From: Phycisphaerales bacterium
GTDB taxonomy: Bacteria > Planctomycetota > Phycisphaerae > Phycisphaerales > UBA1924
Length of the DNA: 64,000 nucleotides
NCBI GenBank assembly: GCA_023382935.1
Contig: JAHDXL010000010.1
Coordinates: 50,111 to 114,110, forward strand
Direction: 5' to 3'
The notes beneath the pieces were generated by a model. The model saw nothing but the letters and a program-made list of their open reading frames with translations. It was not told where the DNA came from and searched no databases. Position 1 is the stretch's first letter, and each line of letters starts with the position of its first letter. A program made the position numbers and the translations under genes. Shown here one piece after another: positions 54,205 through 64,000 of the stretch.

Positions 54205-54363
54205 CGCCCCCTTCGTAGAACCCCATCCCTTCGCCTGCCAGATCGGCAGGACTTCTGTCTCCCGGTGCCTCTCTCGCGGAACACTCTTCCCCTGAATAGG
54301 GCGGTCCTGGCCCGGAGATGGTCCTCCGACTCTTCCCAGCCCATGCCTCGAAACCTCCCGTTC

Positions 54364-54379
54364 TGGCACGGGCCTTGCA
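54364..54379 (+). promoter_or_regulatory. Consensus sigma-54 (RpoN) promoter upstream of dnaK
   Basis: TGGCACG-GGCC-TTGCA, a complete match to the -24/-12 consensus TGGCACG-N4-TTGCA with the required 10 bp between the GG and GC pairs. The predicted transcription start is near 54390, giving a leader of about 65 nt to the dnaK ATG at 54455. Confidence 0.75.
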
Positions 54380-54409
54380 ACCCGACCCCAGGATCTCACC
54401 ACGCATTGA

Positions 54410-56371
<1,962 letters not shown>

Positions 56372-56431
56372 CACACACGCACCCCCTGGGCCAATCGGCT
56401 CCCAGGCCCGATGCACAACTCAATGGATGTC

Positions 56432-56460
56432 AAGAGCCCGGGGGCACGCCCCGGGCTCTT
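56432..56460. terminator. Terminator hairpin after dnaK
   Basis: Perfect 12-bp stem AAGAGCCCGGGG / CCCCGGGCTCTT with a 5-nt loop; terminal TCTTCTC downstream. Confidence 0.8.
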
Positions 56461-56518
56461 CTCATCGCCAACGATCCCCATCGCCTTGCCACACTCTCCC
56501 CGCCTATGACTTCTCCCC

Positions 56519-56941
56519 ATGCACGCCACCGCTTTCGACGTTGAGATCCGCACGACGCCCAGCCGTGGGCGCGCCGTGTTCGCCGCCCGCGCCTTCCGAA
56601 AAGGCGAACTGGTTGACCGCGCCCTGGTCATCATCGGCGACACCGACTGGGACCAACTCCCCGCCTGGATCAACTGCTTCGTCTACAACTGGCCCGAAAT
56701 CGGTGGCCGCGGCGGGCGACAGGCCATCGCGTTGGGCAACGGCTCGCTCTACAACTCCAGTCTCCGCGCCAACATGTCTTTCCGCGCCTCGCCCGCCAAC
56801 GATGCCGTCGAGTATTTTGCCGCACGCGACATCGAGCCGGGCGAGGAACTGACGATCAACTACTCCAGCGACCACGGCGAGCCCACTTCCACCGACAACT
56901 CCTGGTTCGTCGAACGCGGCATCGACTACATCGATGAGTGA
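56519..56941 (+). CDS. SET domain protein
   Basis: 140 residues covering a compact SET domain, the lysine-methyltransferase fold. SRGRAVFAARAFRKGEL is the N-terminal SET motif, ALGNGSLYNSSLRANMSF corresponds to the NHS-x-x-PN motif (here NSS and AN), and EYFAARDIEPGEELTINYS contains the C-terminal GEELxxNY motif. The usual His of NHS is Ser, which may alter cofactor binding. The target is unknown. It stands alone after the dnaK terminator. Confidence 0.82.
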   Translation: MHATAFDVEIRTTPSRGRAVFAARAFRKGELVDRALVIIGDTDWDQLPAWINCFVYNWPEIGGRGGRQAIALGNGSLYNSSLRANMSFRASPANDAVEYFAARDIEPGEELTINYSSDHGEPTSTDNSWFVERGIDYIDE

Positions 56942-57138
56942 AATCCATCCGCGTGCCATCCGACACCCGATTTGAGGTGACACTCGACTCTTCGCGTTCT
57001 GACACCAACCCGATGCCGGATACACAACTCCGTTGATCGTGTGAACTTGGCTCGAAATTCTCGATTGTCCGGTTGATCTTCTCCAATCTTGAGGCACCTT
57101 CCCTTCGCTCCGGCCTTGTGCCGGGAAAGGAAGAGAGG

Positions 57139-57810
57139 ATGTCACAGCGCACGTTCATCACCGGCCTTCTGCTGCTCGCCGGCGTCGCCCACGCCGATGT
57201 GGTCGTCGGCAGCGCGGCCATTGACCGCAACATCAATGATTCATTCATCGGGCTGTCCCTCATCTACCGCGGCGTCACCCAGCCATTCGCTGGCGGCGGC
57301 TCCGAGGCGACCACCTTCACCTTCTTCTCCGACGTATTTGCCAACACATGGGTCACCCCCTTTGTCCTCGAAATCATCGGTCCCTCGTCCTATCAGGTGG
57401 TGGGCATCGGCACCAGCCGCCTGACCGATGCCAGCGGCGTGCAGTCCTTCAACTTCGCCGCCATCGCAGGCAGCGCCCTCACCCAAGCCGGCAGGAACTA
57501 CACCTTCGGCTACTCCAACCGCGCCTACCAGGCCGACGGAACCGGCGGCGTCATCGAGGTTGCCGGCACCGCTAACCGAGGCGCCATTCCTTTCACCGGG
57601 TACAACGACTTCTCCGACCAGTGGTCCTACGCCAACACCGGCGCGATCCAAATGGGCATGGTCTTGGGGACCGGTGGCATTCCTCTTGACGTCTCTGGCT
57701 TGAACGGACGCATCTACTCGGCCAACATGACTTTCGGCGTGATTCCCGCGCCTGGGTCGCTCGTGCTGGCCGGCGCCGGTCTGCTCATGGCTACTCGCCG
57801 CCGCCGCTGA
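57139..57810 (+). CDS. PEP-CTERM-like sorted secreted protein
   Basis: 223 residues from an ATG preceded by AAGGAAGAGAGG. The signal peptide (MSQRTFITGLLLLAGVAHA) is clear. The beta-rich domain (FTFFSDVFANTWVTPFVLEIIG, GTSRLTDASGVQSFNF) resembles generic planctomycete surface proteins with no assigned role. The tail VIPAPGSLVLAGAGLLMATRRRR is the clearest sorting signal in the window. A terminator follows at 57858. Confidence 0.83.
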   Translation: MSQRTFITGLLLLAGVAHADVVVGSAAIDRNINDSFIGLSLIYRGVTQPFAGGGSEATTFTFFSDVFANTWVTPFVLEIIGPSSYQVVGIGTSRLTDASGVQSFNFAAIAGSALTQAGRNYTFGYSNRAYQADGTGGVIEVAGTANRGAIPFTGYNDFSDQWSYANTGAIQMGMVLGTGGIPLDVSGLNGRIYSANMTFGVIPAPGSLVLAGAGLLMATRRRR

Positions 57811-57857
57811 ACGTCTCAGTCGGTTCCCGTCTCGAATCCCGATGGCACAAAACCACC

Positions 57858-57903
57858 GGACCCGCGAGGCTCTTCCCCGCGGGTCCGTTCTCTCTCTTTT
57901 TCT
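57858..57903 (+). terminator. Rho-independent terminator
   Basis: 9-bp stem GGACCCGCG / CGCGGGTCC with an 11-nt loop, followed by a long pyrimidine tract (GTTCTCTCTC then TTTTTCTC). It sits between convergent genes. Confidence 0.8.
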
Positions 57904-57925
57904 CTCTTCCGAGTTCGCCCCGCGA

Positions 57926-58528
57926 TTAGTCCAACTTCTCCATCACGCCCTCGAAGCACTTGAACTCCTTCCCATCCGGCGCCTTCGTGTAGCCGACCGA
58001 CACATGGCGCTTCGGGTTGCTCATGTCCATGCTGTCGCGGTTGGTGTTCCGCTTGCCGCTCACCGGATCGAGGATCTGGCCTTTGAACGACATCGTGTGC
58101 TTCTCGGCGTCCATCTTCCCGCTCATGAAACTCATGTAGGTCGACTGGTTCTCCAGCCACACGCTCTCGTACACGTTCTCCACCGTGTTGTAACCGATGA
58201 TGCCCAGCCCCTTGAATGGGCTCCCGTCGGGCATGGCCGCCGTGACGTGCTCGAAGATGAAGCGCCCGTCCAGCGCCCACTCACGCTCGATCTTCCCCTT
58301 GAACTCCTGTGGCTCGCTGTCCGGGCCCATCCATATCTTGACCACGCCTTCCCACCGCCCGATCAGCGGCTCCAACGCCTTGTGGTGCTCGCCCACCGTC
58401 GTCGCCTTGGCCATCGCCTCCATCATGGCCTGTTCATCCGGCTGATGGGACGGAGCGGCCACGAACCCCGCCGCGAACGCAAACCCGCACGCCCCCGCCA
58501 TCATCAACCACATTGAACGCTTCGACAT
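57926..58528 (-). CDS. DUF1579 family exported protein
   Basis: 200 residues starting at 58528 after GGAGG. The N-terminal signal peptide or anchor (MWLMMAGACGFAFAAGFVA) is followed by the DUF1579 domain (LEPLIGRWEGVVKIWMGPDSEP, REWALDGRFIFEHVTA, GLGIIGYNTVENVYESVWLEN), a lipocalin-like beta-barrel of unknown function that is frequent in planctomycetes. No operon partner. Confidence 0.85.
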   Translation of the reverse strand: MSKRSMWLMMAGACGFAFAAGFVAAPSHQPDEQAMMEAMAKATTVGEHHKALEPLIGRWEGVVKIWMGPDSEPQEFKGKIEREWALDGRFIFEHVTAAMPDGSPFKGLGIIGYNTVENVYESVWLENQSTYMSFMSGKMDAEKHTMSFKGQILDPVSGKRNTNRDSMDMSNPKRHVSVGYTKAPDGKEFKCFEGVMEKLD

Positions 58529-58734
58529 GACTTGGCCTCCCTGTGCTTGGGTTATTTCCCCAGAGTGACGCACAGCCTACCGCGCCCAGCCCCGATAAGC
58601 CAACAATTTTTGGGTTATCCACAGGAAAAGTTTGGACAATGATCGCCTTCTAGATGGAAGTGCCCTGCGTGGCCTGTCGACGGGCCGGCCGCTCCCGATT
58701 GCGCGTCGTTCCGCCTCCCCATTACACTGCCTGC

Positions 58735-60333
58735 ATGGACTACACCTACCGGTACACCTCACAGCGAGCCCCGGTCTTCGCCCGCAACGTCGTGGCCACC
58801 AGTCATCCGCTCGCCGCACAGGCCGGTCTGGACATGCTCCGCCGCGGGGGCAACGCCGTCGACGCTGCCGTCGCCACCGCCATGGCCCTGACCGTCCTCG
58901 AACCCACCAGCAACGGCATCGGCGCCGACAACTTCGCCCTGATCTGGATCGGTGGCGGGCTGCACGGGCTCAATGCCTCCGGACGCGCCCCGCGAGCACT
59001 CACACGCGAACGCTACGCCGGCATGGACCGCATCCCGTACTACGGCTGGGATGGCGTCACCACCCCCGGCGCCGTCTCCGGCTGGGTGGCCCTCGCCCGC
59101 GAGTTCGGACGCCTCCCGATGACTACGTTGGCCGAGCCCGCCATCGGGTACGCGCGCGGCGGCGCCGTCCTCCCGCCCGAGATCGCCTACTACTGGTCGC
59201 GCGCCGCCAACGCCTTCAAGAGCGATCAGTTCGACGATTGGTCGAAGACCTTCACCGCTGCCGGGCGCCCGCCACGCGTCGGCGAGCCGTTCAGACTCCC
59301 GCATCACGCCGACACGCTGCAAGCCATCGCTGAAACCGAAGGGCGCGCGTTTTACGAAGGAGATCTCGCCCTCCGGATCGAACAGGCTGCCATCGAAGGC
59401 CGGGGCGACCTGCGCGCCGAAGACCTGGCCGCCCACACCGCCGACTGGGTCCGTCCCATCAGTTTCGAATACCACGGTTGGCGACTGCACGAGATCCCGC
59501 CCAACGGGCAGGGACTCGTCGCGCTCATCGCGCTGGGCATCCTCAGCCAGTTCGACATGAAATCGCTCGACCCCGACGGGGCCGAAAGCCTGCACCTTTC
59601 GATCGAGGCGATGAAACTGGCCTTCGCCGACGGACACCGACACATCGCCGACGCCGACGCGATGCGTGTGTCCGTCGCTTCGCTGCTCGACGAGGATTAT
59701 CTTGCGTCGCGGGCCCGTCTCATCGACCGCTCGCGCGCCCAGAACTTCTCACATGGCCAGCCGAAGCAGGGGGGCACCGTCCTGCTCTGCGCCGCCGACG
59801 CCGAGGGCACCATGATCAGCCTCATCCAGAGCAACTACACCGGCTTCGGCTCCGGCATCGTCGTGCCCGGCACAGGCATCGCCCTGCACAACCGCGGGTG
59901 CTGCTTCTCGCTCGAAGCCGGACACGCCAACGAAATCGCCCCCGGAAAGCGACCCTATCACACCATCATCCCCGGCTTCGTTACGCGCGATGACGGAGGC
60001 ATTGAGAAGCCTGTCATGGCCTTCGGCGTCATGGGCGGATTCATGCAGCCACAAGGGCACGCGCAGGTGCTCATGCGCATGGCCGACCACGACATGAACC
60101 CACAGTCCGCCCTCGACGCCCCGCGCTGGCAGGTTGAATCCGATCTCAAAGTCTCCATCGAGCCCGGTTTCGCGCCGGGTGTCTACGAGCAGTTGCGCGC
60201 CTTCGGCCACGACCTCACGCTGCACGAGCGCCGCAACGCCGCCTTCGGTCGCGGGCAGGTCATCTGCCGCCTCGACGACGGCTACTGCGCCGGTTCCGAC
60301 CTCCGAAGCGACGGGCAGGCGGTGGGGTACTGA
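58735..60333 (+). CDS. Gamma-glutamyltransferase family protein (YwrD-like)
   Basis: A 532-residue Ntn-hydrolase that self-cleaves before its nucleophile. The nucleophile is predicted to be Thr348 in KQGGTVLLCAADAEG, aligning with Thr391 of the E. coli enzyme as I recall it. NAVDAAVATAMALTVLEPTSNGIG and SGIVVPGTGIALHNRG are family blocks. There is no signal peptide, in contrast to periplasmic glutathione-degrading enzymes, so this is the cytosolic YwrD-like type with uncertain substrate. Start ATG 58735, giving MDYTYRYTSQRAPVFARN, the normal N terminus. Confidence 0.9.
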   Translation: MDYTYRYTSQRAPVFARNVVATSHPLAAQAGLDMLRRGGNAVDAAVATAMALTVLEPTSNGIGADNFALIWIGGGLHGLNASGRAPRALTRERYAGMDRIPYYGWDGVTTPGAVSGWVALAREFGRLPMTTLAEPAIGYARGGAVLPPEIAYYWSRAANAFKSDQFDDWSKTFTAAGRPPRVGEPFRLPHHADTLQAIAETEGRAFYEGDLALRIEQAAIEGRGDLRAEDLAAHTADWVRPISFEYHGWRLHEIPPNGQGLVALIALGILSQFDMKSLDPDGAESLHLSIEAMKLAFADGHRHIADADAMRVSVASLLDEDYLASRARLIDRSRAQNFSHGQPKQGGTVLLCAADAEGTMISLIQSNYTGFGSGIVVPGTGIALHNRGCCFSLEAGHANEIAPGKRPYHTIIPGFVTRDDGGIEKPVMAFGVMGGFMQPQGHAQVLMRMADHDMNPQSALDAPRWQVESDLKVSIEPGFAPGVYEQLRAFGHDLTLHERRNAAFGRGQVICRLDDGYCAGSDLRSDGQAVGY

Positions 60334-60336
60334 CCC

Positions 60337-60660
60337 ATGCAACCCAGCCCCTATCGACGCTTCCAGAATCGCGCGCTCACGCTGGCCGACCACCTTGCGA
60401 TCGACCGCACCGTCCTGGCCAATGAACGCACCGGGCTGGCGTATGCCCGCACTGCGCTGGCGATCGCCGTCGTCGGAGGCACCTGCATCAAGTTTTTCGA
60501 GTCCCGGCCCATGTGGGTGCTCGGCATCTGCTTCATCGCCACCTCCGTCGTCGTCGCCACCGTCGGATGGCGCCGCTTTCGCCGCACGCGACGCTATCTG
60601 GCCGATGCACTCGACTTGCAGACCGCCGCCGCGGATCGACCGCACCCGCTGCAGGAGTAG
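60337..60660 (+). CDS. DUF202 family small membrane protein
   Basis: 107 residues. DHLAIDRTVLANERTGLAYARTALAIAVVGG is the DUF202 signature (LANERTxLAxxRT), overlapping the first of two membrane helices; the second is VLGICFIATSVVVATVGW. The family is related to the membrane part of yeast VTC proteins; function in bacteria is unknown. It begins 3 bp after the transferase stop, so it is likely in the same operon. Confidence 0.87.
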   Translation: MQPSPYRRFQNRALTLADHLAIDRTVLANERTGLAYARTALAIAVVGGTCIKFFESRPMWVLGICFIATSVVVATVGWRRFRRTRRYLADALDLQTAAADRPHPLQE

Positions 60661-60760
60661 CGATCCACTGTGCAGTCTTGCGTAGAGGCGAACGGCAGGT
60701 TAGGCTTCGCGCCGAAGGCGAAAGGCTGTCGCCCCTGGTTGATACCGAGGAGACTTGCTC

Positions 60761-60937
60761 GTGAGTAATGCGGACACCAACAAGTTGCTGTATGTGATCG
60801 TCGCGATCCTGCTGCCGCCCGTGGCCGTGGGCCTCAAGCGCGGCATCGGGCTGTCGCTGGTCATCAACATCATCCTGACCCTGATTTTCTACCTGCCCGG
60901 TCTGATCCATGCCCTGTGGGTCGTGCTCAAGACCTGA
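60761..60937 (+). CDS. YqaE/Pmp3 family small membrane protein
   Basis: 58 residues with two membrane helices (LLYVIVAILLPPVAVGLKRG and LVINIILTLIFYLPGLIHALWVV), the complete PF01679 plan with its Pro-Pro and LPGxIHA motifs. These proteins are linked to membrane potential and salt stress in other organisms. The GTG start at 60761 is preceded by GAGGAG with an 8-nt spacer. Confidence 0.9.
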   Translation: MSNADTNKLLYVIVAILLPPVAVGLKRGIGLSLVINIILTLIFYLPGLIHALWVVLKT

Positions 60938-61080
60938 TCCGGCTCCGCTGGAGCAGCGAGGTTGGGCTTGTGTGAAGCCCTCCCTTCCGGTCGGGCTTCC
61001 TTCCATGCGGGCCATCTTCCTCGCCGGCGGGGGCCCCGGTTCAAAGGCCGCTCCGCCCCTCCGTCACCTTGTCTGTGCCC

Positions 61081-61113
61081 AGAAAGAAACACGCGCCCGA
61101 TGTCGGGCGCGTG
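61081..61113 (-). terminator. Rho-independent terminator of the LuxR-type regulator gene
   Basis: On the minus strand CACGCGCCCGA-CA-TCGGGCGCGTG (effective loop 4 nt) is followed by TTTCTTTCT. It begins 25 bp after the stop of the gene at 61138. Confidence 0.85.
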
Positions 61114-61137
61114 CGTGACCATCTCAACCCATCCCGA

Positions 61138-62169
61138 TCAGCGATCCGTCTCGACCCGCTCGCTCGACCGGACGATGATCTCCGGCGGCTCCTGCTCGCG
61201 GACCAGTTTCGGCTCCGTGATCGTCCGCGGCTCCTCGCCACGGTCCCGGATGCGCGTGCCTTCCTCGATGTACCCCAGCGCCCGCGCGATCAGTTCCCCG
61301 CGGCTGGACGCGCCGAGTTTGCGGTGCAGACTCTTGACATGATCGTGCACCGTGTGCGGGCTGCGCTCCAAATCGTCGGCAATCTGGCGGACGCTCTTGC
61401 CCAGCACGAGTTGCTCGAGCACCTGCTGCTCGCGGACGGTCAGCCAGGTCTGTGAGGCGTCCTGTGCCGACCCCAGTGCCAACCGCGCCCGGTGCGACAG
61501 CAGCGGCAGAATCGCCTGCAGAGCCGCCTGATTCTCGGGGCTGATGCGGCGCGGGCCCACGGCCCCATGCCCCATCAGTCCGATCTCCACCACGATGTAA
61601 CGCCGCGGTGTGCCCTCGTCTAGCGCGGCCACGCCGATCAGCAGGTCGGAAATATCCGTGCCTACCCACATCGAGCCGATCGGTGCGGTGCGCCACAACT
61701 CGGTGCCCGCCAGACGTGCCGCCGACGCCGCCACGATCCCCGTCGGGCCCAGCCCGTCCAGACGGAAGCCCAGTTCGCGAAGCCGATCGGCCCGGCTGCG
61801 CACCGACAACTCCACTCCGCCTGATTCGTCCAGCGCCGCATCGTCCTCGGTCCACGCAGCCGCCACCGGCTGATTGGCAGCCGCTCGCGAGGTGCACGAC
61901 CCGCAACCCGAAGCCTCGAGCACCGACACGCGACCGGACAACTCGGCCCGCAGGATCATCGTGCAGACCCTGCTCGGGGCCATCAGCACGCTCAGCGCGC
62001 GGGCCGCCCGGTCGCTCCAGTCCAGCGTGGCCACCGCAGGAAGCCCGCACAGTCTTTCCGAAGCACGCACCACCGACTCCATCGCCGATGCGATTGCCTG
62101 CCCGCTCTCACCCATCGCGACCTCCTTCAGACCACGACCCAGAGACTCAGTCCGTTGAATCTGCGCCAT
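61138..62169 (-). CDS. LuxR-type transcriptional regulator
   Basis: 343 residues. Residues 243-298 are a LuxR/FixJ helix-turn-helix (LTVREQQVLEQLVLGKSVRQIADDLERSPHTVHDHVKSLHRKLGA). The N-terminal 235 residues have no clear domain but are GAF-like in length; two close Cys (SGCGSC, 89 and 92) may sense redox or metal. A charged tail of about 40 residues follows the DNA-binding domain, which is uncommon for LuxR proteins. Start ATG 62169. No cognate kinase or receiver domain is encoded here, so the signal is unknown. Confidence 0.85.
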   Translation of the reverse strand: MAQIQRTESLGRGLKEVAMGESGQAIASAMESVVRASERLCGLPAVATLDWSDRAARALSVLMAPSRVCTMILRAELSGRVSVLEASGCGSCTSRAAANQPVAAAWTEDDAALDESGGVELSVRSRADRLRELGFRLDGLGPTGIVAASAARLAGTELWRTAPIGSMWVGTDISDLLIGVAALDEGTPRRYIVVEIGLMGHGAVGPRRISPENQAALQAILPLLSHRARLALGSAQDASQTWLTVREQQVLEQLVLGKSVRQIADDLERSPHTVHDHVKSLHRKLGASSRGELIARALGYIEEGTRIRDRGEEPRTITEPKLVREQEPPEIIVRSSERVETDR

Positions 62170-62688
62170 GTCCCCAACACTCGGCTCGGGGGTGCCCGGG
62201 GGAACACTTTCCGGGGGTCCGTACACCCGTTCTTGTGGCCAAGCCCCGCCAGCCGAAGCGTCTACGGGCGATAGTCTAGCCGAAATGTGCCCCAAATCGG
62301 CACTTCCACCCGCCGATTCGCGCAAAGAAAGTCGCCGCCCAAATAAGTGGGGATCCTGCCGAGCCTTACAAGATCCGGTTTTCGCCCCATGATGGTCCGA
62401 GAATCCCCTCCGTCGCCTGTCTCTCGCCCTTGCCTGGAGCCGTCACCCGTTCTGTCGAACCCCGCGATGAGGCACTTGATCCATCGCCTCCGAGCACCTG
62501 TCGATCGCGATCTCCTTCAGCCCGGCGGGCATCCGGGCCACCAAGGTTGCCCAGCCCGCCGCACCGGAAACCCGCGCCCAATCGCCGCAGGTCGGCGATG
62601 CAGCGCCGCCGCGACACCTTCGTCTGCCCTCGCTTCGCCTTTGCGGACAACCCTCTCCCTACGATTCCCCCCTTACAAGGAGTTCTTG
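62170..62688. other. Divergent intergenic region between the regulator and sucC
   Basis: 519 bp with no ORF of coding character and no RNA gene recognised. It should hold the promoters of both the LuxR-type gene and sucC. I see no convincing sigma-70 or sigma-54 elements; only the sucC ribosome binding site AAGGAG (62677-62682) is clear. Confidence 0.4.
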
Positions 62689-63888
62689 ATGAAGGTCCAC
62701 GAGTACCAGGCCCGCGACATCCTCGCCGAAGCCGGAATCGCTGTTCCCCCCGCGCGCGTCATCGAGTCCATCGAGGCCGCCGCCTCCACCTACAAGCAGG
62801 TCACCGCCGAAGCCGGCACGACGCTGGCGGTGGTCAAGGCCCAGGTGCACGCAGGTGGCCGCGGCAAGGCTGGCTTCGTGAAACTCGTCCGCTCGCCGCA
62901 GGAAGCCGAGGATGCCGCTCGCTTCATGCTCACCAACCGCATGGTCTCCGTGCAGACCGGGCCCGAAGGCCTCGAGGTCCGCAAACTCCTCATCGCCGCC
63001 GGCGTCGACATCGCCCACGAGTACTACCTGGCCATCACCACCGATCGCACCTCGCGCCGCAACGTCATGATCGCCTCGGCCCAGGGCGGCGTCGAAATCG
63101 AAAAGGTCGCCGCCACCAACCCCAAGGCCATCATCAAGACACCGCTCCACCCGCTCTTCGGCCTCCAACCCTATCAGGCGCGCGAAGTCGCCTATCGCCT
63201 TGGCTTCCGCGGAAAGCAGGTCGGACAGGCCGTCAAGACCATGACCGCGCTGGCCAAGGTCTTCGTTGCCAAGGATTGCACGCTGGCCGAAATCAATCCG
63301 CTCATCACTACTCCCCCGACCGACGAGCACCCCGACGGACAGGTGCTCGCCATCGACGCCAAGTTCAACTTCGACGACAACGGCACCTTCCGGCACAAGG
63401 ACATCGAGGCCCTCTTCGACCCGGCCGAAGAAAACCCCGCCGAAATGCGCGCCAAACGCTTCGGCCTCTCCTACATCGCCCTCGACGGCAACATCGGATG
63501 CCTGGTCAACGGCGCCGGGCTGGCCATGGCCACCATGGACACCATCAAGCACCACGGCGGGGAACCGGCCAACTTCCTCGACGTCGGCGGCTCAGCCTCC
63601 GAAGAGGCCGTCACCGAGGCATTCCGCATCATCCTTTCCGACGCCAAGGTCAAGGGCGTCATGGTCAACATCTTCGGCGGCATCATGGACTGTGCCGTCA
63701 TCGCCCAGGGCATCGTCAACGCCGCCAGAGAAATCGGCTTCTCCATCCCCCTCGTCGTCCGGCTCGAAGGCAACAACGTCGAGAAAGGCCGCAAGATCCT
63801 CAAGGACGCCGCCTCCACGCTGACGACGCTGCAAGCGGCAACGGACCTCCGCGATGCGGGCGAGAAGGTCGTCAAAGCCGTGGGGTAA
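62689..63888 (+). CDS. sucC: Succinate--CoA ligase (ADP-forming) subunit beta
   Basis: TCA-cycle enzyme subunit, 399 residues, normal length. The N-terminal ATP-grasp domain opens with MKVHEYQARDILAEAGI, and VKAQVHAGGRGKAGFVKL and CTLAEINPLI carry the nucleotide and Mg2+ sites. The C-terminal ligase domain has GCLVNGAGLAMATMD, PANFLDVGGSAS and MVNIFGGIMDCAVIAQGIV. It starts 6 nt after AAGGAG. The partner sucD is expected immediately downstream of the window; 63889-64000 shows no gene start. Confidence 0.97.
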   Translation: MKVHEYQARDILAEAGIAVPPARVIESIEAAASTYKQVTAEAGTTLAVVKAQVHAGGRGKAGFVKLVRSPQEAEDAARFMLTNRMVSVQTGPEGLEVRKLLIAAGVDIAHEYYLAITTDRTSRRNVMIASAQGGVEIEKVAATNPKAIIKTPLHPLFGLQPYQAREVAYRLGFRGKQVGQAVKTMTALAKVFVAKDCTLAEINPLITTPPTDEHPDGQVLAIDAKFNFDDNGTFRHKDIEALFDPAEENPAEMRAKRFGLSYIALDGNIGCLVNGAGLAMATMDTIKHHGGEPANFLDVGGSASEEAVTEAFRIILSDAKVKGVMVNIFGGIMDCAVIAQGIVNAAREIGFSIPLVVRLEGNNVEKGRKILKDAASTLTTLQAATDLRDAGEKVVKAVG

Positions 63889-64000
63889 GTCGGACGGCGC
63901 CACCGCTCGCCGCCCCCCTCCTGATGCCCCATATCTGGTGCCGTTCTCCACCTGCGCGCGCACAGTCGCGCCCCTGCGCGCCGCCCCTCTTGCACCCCGC

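Overview
This is a GC-rich (roughly two-thirds G+C), densely coding chromosomal segment from a member of the Planctomycetota, most likely the class Phycisphaerae. The placement is an inference from four signs read in the sequence. EF-Tu has the planctomycete-type switch I (KTVTI instead of RGITI). Several secreted proteins end in a PEP-CTERM-like tail (PxP, hydrophobic stretch, RRRR). There are type II pseudopilins of the [16 protein letters not shown] kind. One secreted protein ends in two degenerate dockerin-like repeats with the FFDVQAFLN signature.

Layout. 1-2701 holds the end of a complex I operon (nuoM partial, nuoN). 2702-4157 is a decayed stretch with remnants of two PEP-CTERM proteins and a subtilase. 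nuoD (4221-5510) and an ADP-ribosylglycohydrolase follow on the minus strand. 6963-8676 carries a Cu/Zn-efflux-type permease with a Cys/His-rich linker and a DUF2237 protein. 8898-11338 carries a PEP-CTERM protein and leucyl aminopeptidase. 11742-20853 is a plus-strand surface polysaccharide cluster of ten genes: a GDP-mannose 3,5-epimerase-like enzyme, a GT4 glycosyltransferase, two sulfotransferases, a formyltransferase-fold enzyme, an XrtA-type polysaccharide deacetylase, three tandem left-handed beta-helix acyltransferases and a beta-propeller-like protein. Most of its genes overlap by 4 bp, which implies coupled translation. trpS follows on the opposite strand.

22068-26664 is an accessory patch: an atypical pseudopilin behind a hexanucleotide repeat, Cys-rich ORFs that look frame-shifted, a dockerin-like secreted protein, a canonical pseudopilin and a Cys-rich membrane-anchored protein. 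26756-30131 encodes a ThrE-type exporter, a DinB-like protein and glutamate dehydrogenase. 30377-38250 is mostly housekeeping: a receiver-like protein, ribosomal protein S1, an unknown exported protein, GyrA and a STAS protein, plus a probable 26-residue membrane peptide. 38564-40528 holds secreted and lipoprotein genes and a small PAAR-like/HExxH protein with a diverged relative beside it.

40652-44698 is the information-processing block nuoE, tRNA-Thr, tuf, rpmG, tRNA-Trp, secE, nusG. Instead of rplK, nusG is followed by a 1605-residue AsmA-like protein. 49730-54204 has a beta-CASP metallo-hydrolase, MqnE of futalosine-route menaquinone synthesis (consistent with complex I use) and a sulfotransferase with a membrane tail. 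54364-56941 has dnaK behind a consensus sigma-54 promoter, and a SET protein. 57139-62169 has a PEP-CTERM protein, a DUF1579 protein, a gamma-glutamyltransferase-like enzyme, two small membrane proteins and a LuxR-type regulator. sucC (62689-63888) closes the window; its usual partner sucD would lie beyond the edge.

The most unusual observations are the sigma-54 promoter on dnaK, the PAAR-like/HExxH mini-protein, the plant-type epimerase in a sulfated polysaccharide cluster, the giant AsmA-like gene behind nusG, the GyrA quinolone-pocket substitutions and the 26-residue membrane peptide.
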